DNA of 64,000 bases from Amycolatopsis thailandensis (GTDB taxonomy: Bacteria; Actinomycetota; Actinomycetes; Mycobacteriales; Pseudonocardiaceae). The DNA lies in NCBI RefSeq assembly GCF_002234405.1, contig NZ_NMQT01000062.1, forward strand, positions 1 through 64,000, in the 5' to 3' direction. A program made the translations under genes and the position numbers. The notes under the pieces are model-generated. The model was not told the DNA's origin and did no database searches. It worked only from the letters and a program-made list of their open reading frames with translations. Shown in pieces: positions 53,074-60,214 of the stretch. Every line of letters starts with the position of its first letter. Position 1 is the stretch's first letter.

Positions 53074-56000
53074 GAAACCCGTCGTTCGACACCCCCACTC
53101 TCCGCCGCTGGCTGCTCGACACGGTCGCCGAACACACCGGCGTCGACCCCTCCCGGCTAGAAGCCGACCGTCCGCTCAGCGACTACGGCCTGTCCTCCCG
53201 TCAGGCCGTCGGTATCGCCGCCGATCTCGAAGACCTGCTCGGCACCCCGCTCCCGGCCACCCTGCTGTGGGAGAGCCCGACCATCGACCACCTCGCCCGT
53301 TCCCTCACCGGCGGCGCCGAACCGGAGCCGGAACCGACGGGCACCGATCGCCGCCGGACCGACCCGATCGCCGTGGTCGGTCTCGGCTGCCGCTGGCCGG
53401 GGGCGAACGGCCTCGACGAGTTCTGGGACCTGCTGCGCGGCGGACGGGACGCCGTCCGGACCGCGCCGCCGGGCCGCTGGAACGCCGACGCGGCGCCGGT
53501 CGTCGGCGGCTTCCTCGACGACGTGGCCGGGTTCGACGCCGAGCACTTCGGCATCACCCCGCGTGAAGCGTCCACAATGGACCCGCAACAGCGGATGCTG
53601 CTGGAGGTCGCCTGGGCCGCGCTGGAACACGCCGGGATCGCCCCGGCCTCCCTGCGCGGCAGCCGGACCGGAGTGTTCACCGGGATCTCCACGCACGACT
53701 ACGGGCATCTCACGATGTCGGGCGGCGGTGTCGATCTGTGGACCGCCACCGGCGCGGCCGGGAGCATCTCGGCCAACCGGCTTTCCTACGTCTACGACCT
53801 GCGCGGACCGAGCATGGCGGTGGACACCGCGTGCTCGTCTTCGCTGGTCGCGGTGCACCACGCGGTCCGCGCGCTGCGCGACGGCGAGGCGGATCTGGCC
53901 TTGGCGGGCGGGGTGAACCTCATGCTGTTGCCCGGGCCGACGGCCGCGTTCGCCGCGGCCGGGCTGCTCGCCGGGGACGGCCGGTGCAAGACGTTCGCCG
54001 CGGACGCCGACGGCATCGCGCGCGCCGAAGGCTGTGGTGTCGTGGTGCTCAAACGGCTGGCGGACGCCGAGTACGACGACGACCGGGTGCTGGCGGTGAT
54101 CCGCTCCACCGCGGTCAACTCCGACGGTCGGTCACAGGGCATGGCGGCACCGAACCCCGTCGCGCAGCAGGACATGCTGCGCACGGCGTACCACGGTGCC
54201 CGGCTCGACCCGTCCACTGTGGACTATGTCGAGGCGCACGGCACCGGCACGCTGCTGGGCGACCCGATCGAGGCCCGCTCGCTCGGCGCGGTTCTCGGCA
54301 AGGACCGCCCCGCCGACGCCCCGCTGCTGATCGGCTCGGTGAAGACGAACATCGCGCACGCCGAGGCCGCCGCGGGAATCGCCGGGCTGATCAAGGTCGT
54401 GCTCGCGCTGTCCCGCGACGAACTGCCGCCCCAGCTGCACTTCTCCGCGCCCAATCCGCACATCCCGTTCGACGACCTGCGCTTGAAGGTGGTGACCGAG
54501 CCGACGCCGTGGCCGCGCCGGTCCGGCCGCGCCACGGCGGGGGTGTCCGCGTTCGGGTTCGGCGGGACCAACGCGCACGTCGTCGTCGAACAGGCGCCGT
54601 CGCTGGAACCGGCCGCGGACCGCGCGGGCGTCCGGATCGGGCTGCTGTCCGCCCGCACCCGCGACAGGCTGACCGAACGCGCGACGCAGCTGGCGAGCTG
54701 GCTGGAGGCCACACCGTCGCTCCTCCTCGCGGACGTCACGCACACGCTGTCCCGGCGCGACAACGGCGGGCCGCATCGCTCCGCGGTCGTCGCCGGGGAC
54801 ACCGCCGAACTGGCCGTACTGCTGCGCGCGGTCGGTGCCGAGGCCGATCCGCTGCCCGCCGGAGCGGTCACCGGCACCGCCCTGAGCACCGACGGACCGG
54901 TGTTCGTGTTCTCCGGGCACGGCTCTCAATGGCCGGGGATGGGACAGGGACTACTGCGGGCCGAGCCCGCCTTCGCCGCCCAGGTCGACAAGCTGCACGA
55001 CCTGTTCACCGAGCACACCGGCCGCTCGCTGCGCGCCTTGCTCACCACCGCGGGTCCCCTGTCCCTGCCCGAAACCCAGACGGCGATCTTCGGTACGCAG
55101 ATCGCGCTGGCCGCTCAGTGGGAGGCGCTCGGTGTCCGGCCCGCGGCCGTCGTCGGGCACTCCCTCGGCTCCGCGGCGGCCGCCGTCGTGAGCGGCGTGC
55201 TCACTCCCGACGAGGCCGTCCACCTGGTCGCGACCCGCGCGCGGCTCCTGGGCACCATCGGCCCGGGCGGCGCGATGGCCGCGGTGGAGCTGGCTCCGGA
55301 GGAGCTGGAGCTGTACCCGGACATCGAACTGGCCGTCGAATCCGCGCCGGGTCAGCTGACCGTGGCCGGGGACGCGACCGTGCTCGACCTGCTCGTCGCG
55401 GAACTGGAGTCGGCCGGGCTGACCGCCCGGCGGCTGCCGGTCGAGGTCGCCGGGCACTCCGCCCGCGTCGACCCGGTACTGCCCGCGCTCCGGGAGGCGC
55501 TCGTCGAATTGGGCGGCCGCCGTCCGACGGTGCCCTGGTACGACACGGTTCTCACCGATCCGCGGGAGCTGCCGGACTTCGACGCCGGGTACTGGGCCAC
55601 GCACCTGCGCCGTCCGGTCCGGTTCCGGCAGGCCGTGGCGGCCGCCGCCGCGGACGGGCACCGGGTCTTCCTCGAAGTGTCACCCCATCCGATCCTGCGC
55701 GGCTCGGTGGCGCGGACGCTCGCGGCCGAGGGGATCCACGACGCCGTCGTCACCGGGACGCTGCGCCGCGGTCAGGACGAGGTCCGCGCGCTGGGTGCCG
55801 CCGCGGCCGAGCTGTACTGCGCGGGCACGCGCATCACCACCGCCGATCCGGACGACGGCGCCCGTCTGGTCGACGTCCCGCCGATGCCGTGGCGGCACGA
55901 ACGGCACTGGTACACCGCCGCCGAGGAGCCGCCGTCGTTCGCGGCGCGCGCGCCGAAACCCGAACCCGTGCGGAGCGGCGGCGGTGATCGGCTGACCGAG

Positions 56001-57266
56001 ATCGTCGCCGCCGTCATGGGGCTGCGGCCCGACCGCATCGACGCCGACGTCCCGCTCGTCGAACTCGGGCTGGATTCCCTGATGGCGAACCGGATCAGGG
56101 AGGCCGTCCGCCGGGAGTTCGGCACCGAACCCGACGCCGTCGCCGTGCTCCGGGGCGCAACCCTCGCCGACCTAGGCCGCGACCTCGCGCCGCGCGAAGA
56201 CGAGGATCCACGTCCGGCCCGAGGCCGTGCCTGGGACGCGGCCGACCGCCTGGTGCTGCGGCTGTGGCACGAGCACACCGGAACCGACGCGGGCGGCACT
56301 CATGTCCGGCTGAGCGAGAGCGACACACCCGATCGGCTGGCCGACCTGCTCGCCGAAGGGCTCGGCGCCGAACTCGACACGCCTGTCGACGCCGCCGAAC
56401 TCCGGCGGCACGACTCCCTCGCAGCCATCGCCGACGTCGCCCGCGCCGTCCTCGACACCCGAGAGGAGCGGGGACCGGTCCACGTCCTCACTCCTGGCGA
56501 AGAAGGGATCGCGCCGCTGCTGCTGTTCCACCCCGGCGGCAGCACCTGCACCGTGTACCGGCCGCTGCTGGACCGGCTGCCCACCGCGGTGCCGTGCGTC
56601 GGGTTCGAGCGCGTTCCCGGTGTCAGTATCGAGGAGCGGGTCGAGCAACTCCTGCCGTTGGTGCGGGAACAGCGCCGGGATCGGCCGTACCGGTTGGCGG
56701 GCTGGTCGTTCGGCGGAGCACTGGCCTACGGTGTCGCGGCACGCCTCGCGGAGGAAGGCGAGGAGGTCGAATTCGTCGCGCTGATCGACACCATGCTCCC
56801 GCTCCCGGAGCCGGATCTGGACCCGCGCGCGTCGTCCGCCCGGCGGTTCCTGCGGTTCACCGGCTACGTCGAAGGGACCTACGGCCGTGAAGTACGGCTG
56901 GGCCACGAGGAACTGGCGCCACTGCCCGAAGAGGAGCAGATCGAGCTGACCATGCGACGGGTGGCCGAGGCCGGTTTGCTCAGCCCCGGCGTGCTCCGGC
57001 ATCAGCGTCAGTCCTTTTTGGACACGCTGGCGGCCGAACGTGCCACACCTCGCCGCTACGACGGCCGGGTCGTGCTCTACCGGGCGGTCGAGCAGTACGC
57101 GGCCGGGCTCGCGATGGAGCCGCGGTACTCGCGCACGGATCTCGCGGCGGGCTGGGCGGAGCTGTGCCCGGAGCTGGAGATCGTGCCGGTCGAGGCGCAT
57201 CACCTGTCGGTGGTCGACCCTCCGCACGTCGACGTCGTGGCGCGGCATCTGGCGGGACTCCTGTGA
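53070..57266 (+). CDS. pks13: Pks13-like condensing polyketide synthase (ACP-KS-AT-ACP-TE)
   Basis: 1,398 residues. ACP1 with pantetheine Ser42 (SDYGLSSRQAVGIAADLEDL); KS at about 97-510 with Cys255 (SMAVDTACSSSLVAVHHAVR), His in VEAHGTGTLLGDP and NIAHAEAAAGIAG; AT about 608-880 with Ser698 (VVGHSLGSAAAAVV); ACP2 Ser1003 (LVELGLDSLMANRI); a helical linker with a decayed carrier-like part (about 1060-1130); TE from about 1145 with Ser1213 (GWSFGGALAYGVAARLAEEG). No ketoreductase. This domain order, including an N-terminal ACP fed by a FAAL and a Pks13-like TE (GFERVPGVSIEERVEQLLPL), is that of mycobacterial Pks13, which joins two fatty acids into an alpha-alkyl beta-ketoacid. It is about 330 residues shorter. 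ATG overlaps FAAL stop. Confidence 0.92.
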   Translation: MRNPSFDTPTLRRWLLDTVAEHTGVDPSRLEADRPLSDYGLSSRQAVGIAADLEDLLGTPLPATLLWESPTIDHLARSLTGGAEPEPEPTGTDRRRTDPIAVVGLGCRWPGANGLDEFWDLLRGGRDAVRTAPPGRWNADAAPVVGGFLDDVAGFDAEHFGITPREASTMDPQQRMLLEVAWAALEHAGIAPASLRGSRTGVFTGISTHDYGHLTMSGGGVDLWTATGAAGSISANRLSYVYDLRGPSMAVDTACSSSLVAVHHAVRALRDGEADLALAGGVNLMLLPGPTAAFAAAGLLAGDGRCKTFAADADGIARAEGCGVVVLKRLADAEYDDDRVLAVIRSTAVNSDGRSQGMAAPNPVAQQDMLRTAYHGARLDPSTVDYVEAHGTGTLLGDPIEARSLGAVLGKDRPADAPLLIGSVKTNIAHAEAAAGIAGLIKVVLALSRDELPPQLHFSAPNPHIPFDDLRLKVVTEPTPWPRRSGRATAGVSAFGFGGTNAHVVVEQAPSLEPAADRAGVRIGLLSARTRDRLTERATQLASWLEATPSLLLADVTHTLSRRDNGGPHRSAVVAGDTAELAVLLRAVGAEADPLPAGAVTGTALSTDGPVFVFSGHGSQWPGMGQGLLRAEPAFAAQVDKLHDLFTEHTGRSLRALLTTAGPLSLPETQTAIFGTQIALAAQWEALGVRPAAVVGHSLGSAAAAVVSGVLTPDEAVHLVATRARLLGTIGPGGAMAAVELAPEELELYPDIELAVESAPGQLTVAGDATVLDLLVAELESAGLTARRLPVEVAGHSARVDPVLPALREALVELGGRRPTVPWYDTVLTDPRELPDFDAGYWATHLRRPVRFRQAVAAAAADGHRVFLEVSPHPILRGSVARTLAAEGIHDAVVTGTLRRGQDEVRALGAAAAELYCAGTRITTADPDDGARLVDVPPMPWRHERHWYTAAEEPPSFAARAPKPEPVRSGGGDRLTEIVAAVMGLRPDRIDADVPLVELGLDSLMANRIREAVRREFGTEPDAVAVLRGATLADLGRDLAPREDEDPRPARGRAWDAADRLVLRLWHEHTGTDAGGTHVRLSESDTPDRLADLLAEGLGAELDTPVDAAELRRHDSLAAIADVARAVLDTREERGPVHVLTPGEEGIAPLLLFHPGGSTCTVYRPLLDRLPTAVPCVGFERVPGVSIEERVEQLLPLVREQRRDRPYRLAGWSFGGALAYGVAARLAEEGEEVEFVALIDTMLPLPEPDLDPRASSARRFLRFTGYVEGTYGREVRLGHEELAPLPEEEQIELTMRRVAEAGLLSPGVLRHQRQSFLDTLAAERATPRRYDGRVVLYRAVEQYAAGLAMEPRYSRTDLAAGWAELCPELEIVPVEAHHLSVVDPPHVDVVARHLAGLL

Positions 57267-58753
57267 CCACGGCCCGGGCCGAGCGAGCGGTCGACCGCGC
57301 CTGGCCGCTCCTGGCGGTGCTCGGCGCCGGGCTCTTCCTCGTCGCCGTCGACGCGACGGTGCTGCACGTCGCGCTGCCCGACCTCGTCCGGCAGTTGCGG
57401 CCGGGCGCGGCGGCGCAGGTGTGGATCGTGGCGATCTACCCGCTGACCGCCGCGCCGCTGCTGCTGCCGTTCGGCACCCTCGGCGACCGGTACGGACGAC
57501 GGCGCGTGCTGGTCGCCGGGTACGTGGTGTTCGGGATCGCGTCGCTCGGCTGCGCGTTCGCGCCGAACGTGCCGGTGCTGCTGGGTTTCCGTGCGCTGCT
57601 CGGCTGCGGCGGCGCGATGATCATGCCGGTGACGATGTCGCTGCTCAGGGAGCTCTTCCCGGAGCAGCGACACCGCCGCACGGCGATCGCGGTGTGCAGC
57701 GGGATCGCCGGGACCGGCTCGGTGTTCGGGCCGGTCCTCGGCGGGGTGCTCGTCGAGACCTGGGGCTGGCGGGCGACGTTCCTGCTGAACCCGCCGGTGA
57801 TCCTGGCCGCGGTGGTGCTCGCCTTGCTGTGGCTGCCCCGGAGTCCACCCGGGCCGCGGTCGTGGGACGCGCTCAGCGCCTTCCTCGCGGCGGGCGGTGT
57901 CCTCGGGATCGCTTTCGCCATCGGGCGCCCGGGGTCTTGGCCGCCCGCCGTCGCTTCGGGCGCGGCCGGCTGTGTCCTCATCGGACTGTTCGTACGCCGT
58001 CAGCGCCGGACCGATCCGCCGCTGCTGAACCTCACACTGTTCCGGATGCCGGGCGTGCGGGCCGCGGTGGGCGGAATCCTGCTGGTGATGAGCACACTGG
58101 TCGGGCTCGGCCTGTTGTTCGCGCAGTACCTCCAAGTGGTCCTCGGTCTCTCGCCGACAGCGGCGGCGACCCGGCTGCTCCTGGTGCTGGGCGCGTCGGC
58201 CGTCGGCAGCGTGGTGACCCCTTCGCTGCTGGGCCGGTTCGGCAACGCGCGGGTCCGCACGGCCGGATTCGTGGTGGCTGCGGTGTCCTTGCTGGTCCCG
58301 GCCGCCGGGCCGGCCGCGCTGACGTCACCGGTGCTTCTCGGCATCGGGCTGACCGGGCTGGGACTGGGGATGGCGCTCGCCCTCACGTCGAGCACCGACA
58401 CGCTGCTTTCGGCGACCTCGGCGGACCAGGCGGGCGGGGCCGCGGCGGTGGAGAAGACGGGCTACGAGCTGGGCGCCGGTTTCGGGACGACGGTGTTCGG
58501 TTCCCTGGCGGCCGCGGTGTACGCGGGCCATCTGGCCGTCCCGGCCGGAGTGCCCGAGACAGCCCGGCGGCTCGCCGTGTCAGGACCCGCTCAAGCCGAG
58601 GCCGCGGTCTCGGGACTTCCGTCGCGTTTGGCCGGCGAATTGCTCGATGCGGCAAGGGCCGCTTGCACGACCGGGCTCCAGGTGTCGGCGGCCGTCGCTT
58701 GTGGGCTGTTCCTGGTGGCCGTCCTCGTCAGCTCGGGCGCGCCTCGTCGGTGA
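57263..58753 (+). CDS. DHA2-family MFS exporter of the lipid locus
   Basis: 496 residues, 14 helices. FLVAVDATVLHVALPDLVRQ (helix 1), FGTLGDRYGRRRVLVAGYVV, GCGGAMIMPVTMSLLRELFP and AGTGSVFGPVLGGVLVETWG (antiporter motif C region) show an EmrB/QacA-type proton antiporter. GTG overlaps the Pks13-like stop (GTGA), so it belongs to the same operon and is the obvious candidate to export the product; mycobacteria use MmpL3 for that task instead. The last 26 bases overlap the convergent VOC gene. Confidence 0.9.
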   Translation: MTTARAERAVDRAWPLLAVLGAGLFLVAVDATVLHVALPDLVRQLRPGAAAQVWIVAIYPLTAAPLLLPFGTLGDRYGRRRVLVAGYVVFGIASLGCAFAPNVPVLLGFRALLGCGGAMIMPVTMSLLRELFPEQRHRRTAIAVCSGIAGTGSVFGPVLGGVLVETWGWRATFLLNPPVILAAVVLALLWLPRSPPGPRSWDALSAFLAAGGVLGIAFAIGRPGSWPPAVASGAAGCVLIGLFVRRQRRTDPPLLNLTLFRMPGVRAAVGGILLVMSTLVGLGLLFAQYLQVVLGLSPTAAATRLLLVLGASAVGSVVTPSLLGRFGNARVRTAGFVVAAVSLLVPAAGPAALTSPVLLGIGLTGLGLGMALALTSSTDTLLSATSADQAGGAAAVEKTGYELGAGFGTTVFGSLAAAVYAGHLAVPAGVPETARRLAVSGPAQAEAAVSGLPSRLAGELLDAARAACTTGLQVSAAVACGLFLVAVLVSSGAPRR

Positions 58754-59147
58754 ACTGCTCGGCGAACTCGCCCGTCGGCGGGATCTCCTGGATCACGTCG
58801 ATCAGCACGCCGTTGGGATCCGCGATGATGAAGTGCCGCTGCCCGAATTCCTCGCTGCGCAACGAAAGCGCCTCGGGCAGGCCCGCCTCCCCGACCAGCC
58901 GCCGGTGCTCGGCGTCGACGTCTTCGACCTCGAAGTTCAGCAGCAGTCCCTGCACAGGTTTGCCCGCGCCGCCGGGAATGGTCTCGTGCCCGGGGGCGAG
59001 GATCGCGAGCTCCCACTCGCCGCGTTTGAGGCTGACGTACCAATCGGCCTCGAAGGTGAGCTCGAAGCCGAAGTGGCCGCAGTAGAAGTCTCGCGTCTCG
59101 GCGATCTTCTCGGTCATGAGTACGGGATAGAAGCTGGTCAGGCGCAT
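58728..59147 (-). CDS. VOC-family (glyoxalase/dioxygenase fold) protein
   Basis: 139 residues, two beta-alpha-beta-beta-beta modules: TSFYPVLMTEKIAETRDFYC, GHFGFELTFEADWYVSLKRG, then LLLNFEVEDVDAEHRRLVGE, FIIADPNGVLIDVIQEIPPT. Metal ligands are not complete, so it may be a binding or resistance protein. It is divergent from a TetR gene and shares the double operator at 59170-59220. Its 3' end overlaps the exporter's by 26 bases. Confidence 0.88.
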   Translation of the reverse strand: MRLTSFYPVLMTEKIAETRDFYCGHFGFELTFEADWYVSLKRGEWELAILAPGHETIPGGAGKPVQGLLLNFEVEDVDAEHRRLVGEAGLPEALSLRSEEFGQRHFIIADPNGVLIDVIQEIPPTGEFAEQFTDEARPS

Positions 59148-59169
59148 GGTGCCCCCTGTCTCGTGAACA

Positions 59170-59220
59170 ATACCGACCGTCGGTTTGTTTCTTCGAAGTT
59201 AGCCAACCGACGGTCGGTAT
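59170..59220. promoter_or_regulatory. Pair of TetR operators in inverted arrangement
   Basis: ATACCGACCGTCGGTT (59170-59185) and its exact complement AACCGACGGTCGGTAT (59205-59220), 19 bases apart. Each has its own palindromic core ACCGAC-c/g-GTCGGT. They lie between the VOC and TetR start codons and should mediate autorepression and control of the VOC gene. Confidence 0.8.
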
Positions 59221-59234
59221 GTCAAGATTCGGGT

Positions 59235-59819
59235 ATGTCCCGTACCAAGCAGCAGCAGCGCGAAGAGACGATGGAGGCCCTCACCGCCACCGCCCGGCGA
59301 CTGTTCGCCGAACACGGGTACGGCAAGGTCGGGCTGGAGACCATCGCGCAGACCGCGGGCGTGAGCAAAGGCGCGCTCTACCACCACTTCAGCAGCAAGG
59401 CGGACCTGTTTCGCCACGTTCTCGGCGTCGTCCAGCACGACGTCGGGGAGCAGATCGCGCGGGCCGCGGACGCCGCGCCCGACTCATGGACGGGACTACT
59501 GGCGGGATGCCGCGCGTTCCTCGCCGCGGCGACCGAGCCGGAAACCCAGCAGATCATGCTGCTGGACGGTCCGGCCGTGGTCGGCTGGCAGGACTGGCGC
59601 GAACTCGACGCCGAGTCCAGCGCCCGGCACCTGGCCGAGGCCCTGACCGACCTGATGACCGAGGGCGTTCTGGCGAAGCGCCCCGTCGAACCGTTGGTGC
59701 GCCTGCTTTCCGGCGCGATGAACGAGGCCGCCGTCTGGCTGGCCCACTCCCCCGACCCCCAAGCCGACCTCGCCGCGACGATGGACACGCTCACGCCGAT
59801 GATCGAGGCGTTGCGCTGA
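59235..59819 (+). CDS. TetR-family transcriptional regulator
   Basis: 194 residues. N-terminal helix-turn-helix: ARRLFAEHGYGKVGLETIAQ, TAGVSKGALYHHFSSKADLF. The C-terminal ligand domain is helical (AAATEPETQQIMLLDGPAVV, GWQDWRELDAESSARHLAEA), similar to a common actinobacterial TetR_C subgroup. ATG 59235 is 14 bases after the second operator, so bound protein would block its own translation start region. Regulates the divergent VOC gene; ligand unknown. Confidence 0.92.
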   Translation: MSRTKQQQREETMEALTATARRLFAEHGYGKVGLETIAQTAGVSKGALYHHFSSKADLFRHVLGVVQHDVGEQIARAADAAPDSWTGLLAGCRAFLAAATEPETQQIMLLDGPAVVGWQDWRELDAESSARHLAEALTDLMTEGVLAKRPVEPLVRLLSGAMNEAAVWLAHSPDPQADLAATMDTLTPMIEALR

Positions 59820-59834
59820 ACCCCAGCGCCGATG

Positions 59835-59853
59835 CCCCAATGTCACATTGGGG
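59835..59853. repeat. Palindrome CCCCAATG-TCA-CATTGGGG
   Basis: A perfect 8-bp stem with a 3-base loop, 15 bases after the TetR stop; it may terminate that gene. Directly after it, GGAGGCTTC is repeated in tandem near 59876-59898. Confidence 0.7.
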
Positions 59854-59912
59854 ACACTCAGCCGGGCACCGGGTCGGAGGCTTCGGAGGCTTCGGAGGGA
59901 AGCACAGACGCG

Positions 59913-59943
59913 AAAAAGCCCCACCCTCGCCGGATGGGGCTTT
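59913..59943 (-). terminator. Rho-independent terminator of the tRNA-Val pair
   Basis: On the minus strand AAAGCCCC pairs with GGGGCTTT and is followed by TTTTTCG, a true T-run. It lies 5 bases past the CCA end of the second tRNA. Confidence 0.8.
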
Positions 59944-59951
59944 CACTGTGG

Positions 59952-60023
59952 TGGGCGATACTGGGATCGAACCAGTGACCTCTTCGGTGTGAACGAAGCG
60001 CTCTCCCCCTGAGCTAATCGCCC
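59952..60023 (-). tRNA. tRNA-Val(CAC)
   Basis: 72 bases plus encoded CCA (59951-59949). Acceptor GGGCGAT/ATCGCCC is fully paired, D-arm AGCTCAGGGGGAGAGC, anticodon stem CTTCG/CGAAG with loop TTCACAC (anticodon CAC, reads GTG), T-arm ACTGG-TTCGATC-CCAGT, discriminator A. Transcribed after the other Val tRNA, ending at the terminator. Confidence 0.97.
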
Positions 60024-60062
60024 GCTGTACGAACTCCGGTTCACCTGGGGAAGCGAACCTGG

Positions 60063-60134
60063 TGCGCGATACTGGGATTGAACCAGTGACCTCTTCCGTG
60101 TCAGGGAAGCGCTCTCCCGCTGAGCTAAACGCGC
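60063..60134 (-). tRNA. tRNA-Val(GAC)
   Basis: 72 bases plus encoded CCA (60062-60060). Anticodon stem CTTCC/GGAAG with loop CTGACAC (anticodon GAC, reads GTC and GTT), T-arm ACTGG-TTCAATC-CCAGT. The acceptor is GCGCGTT against ATCGCGC, which leaves a U-U mismatch at pair 6-67. 39 bases separate it from tRNA-Val(CAC); probably one transcript. Confidence 0.95.
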
Positions 60135-60214
60135 GTGATGTAGTTGTTCGTACGAGAGATACCTTAGCGGACCCCGTTTCCTGGCCGTCACAGGGGGTAG
60201 CCCATCCGCGAAGC

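Noticed and set aside
53070..57266. Ordinary type I modular polyketide synthase
   Set aside because: The N-terminal ACP before the KS, the overlapping FAAL and the Pks13-like TE do not fit a standard extension module; no KR, DH or ER is present.
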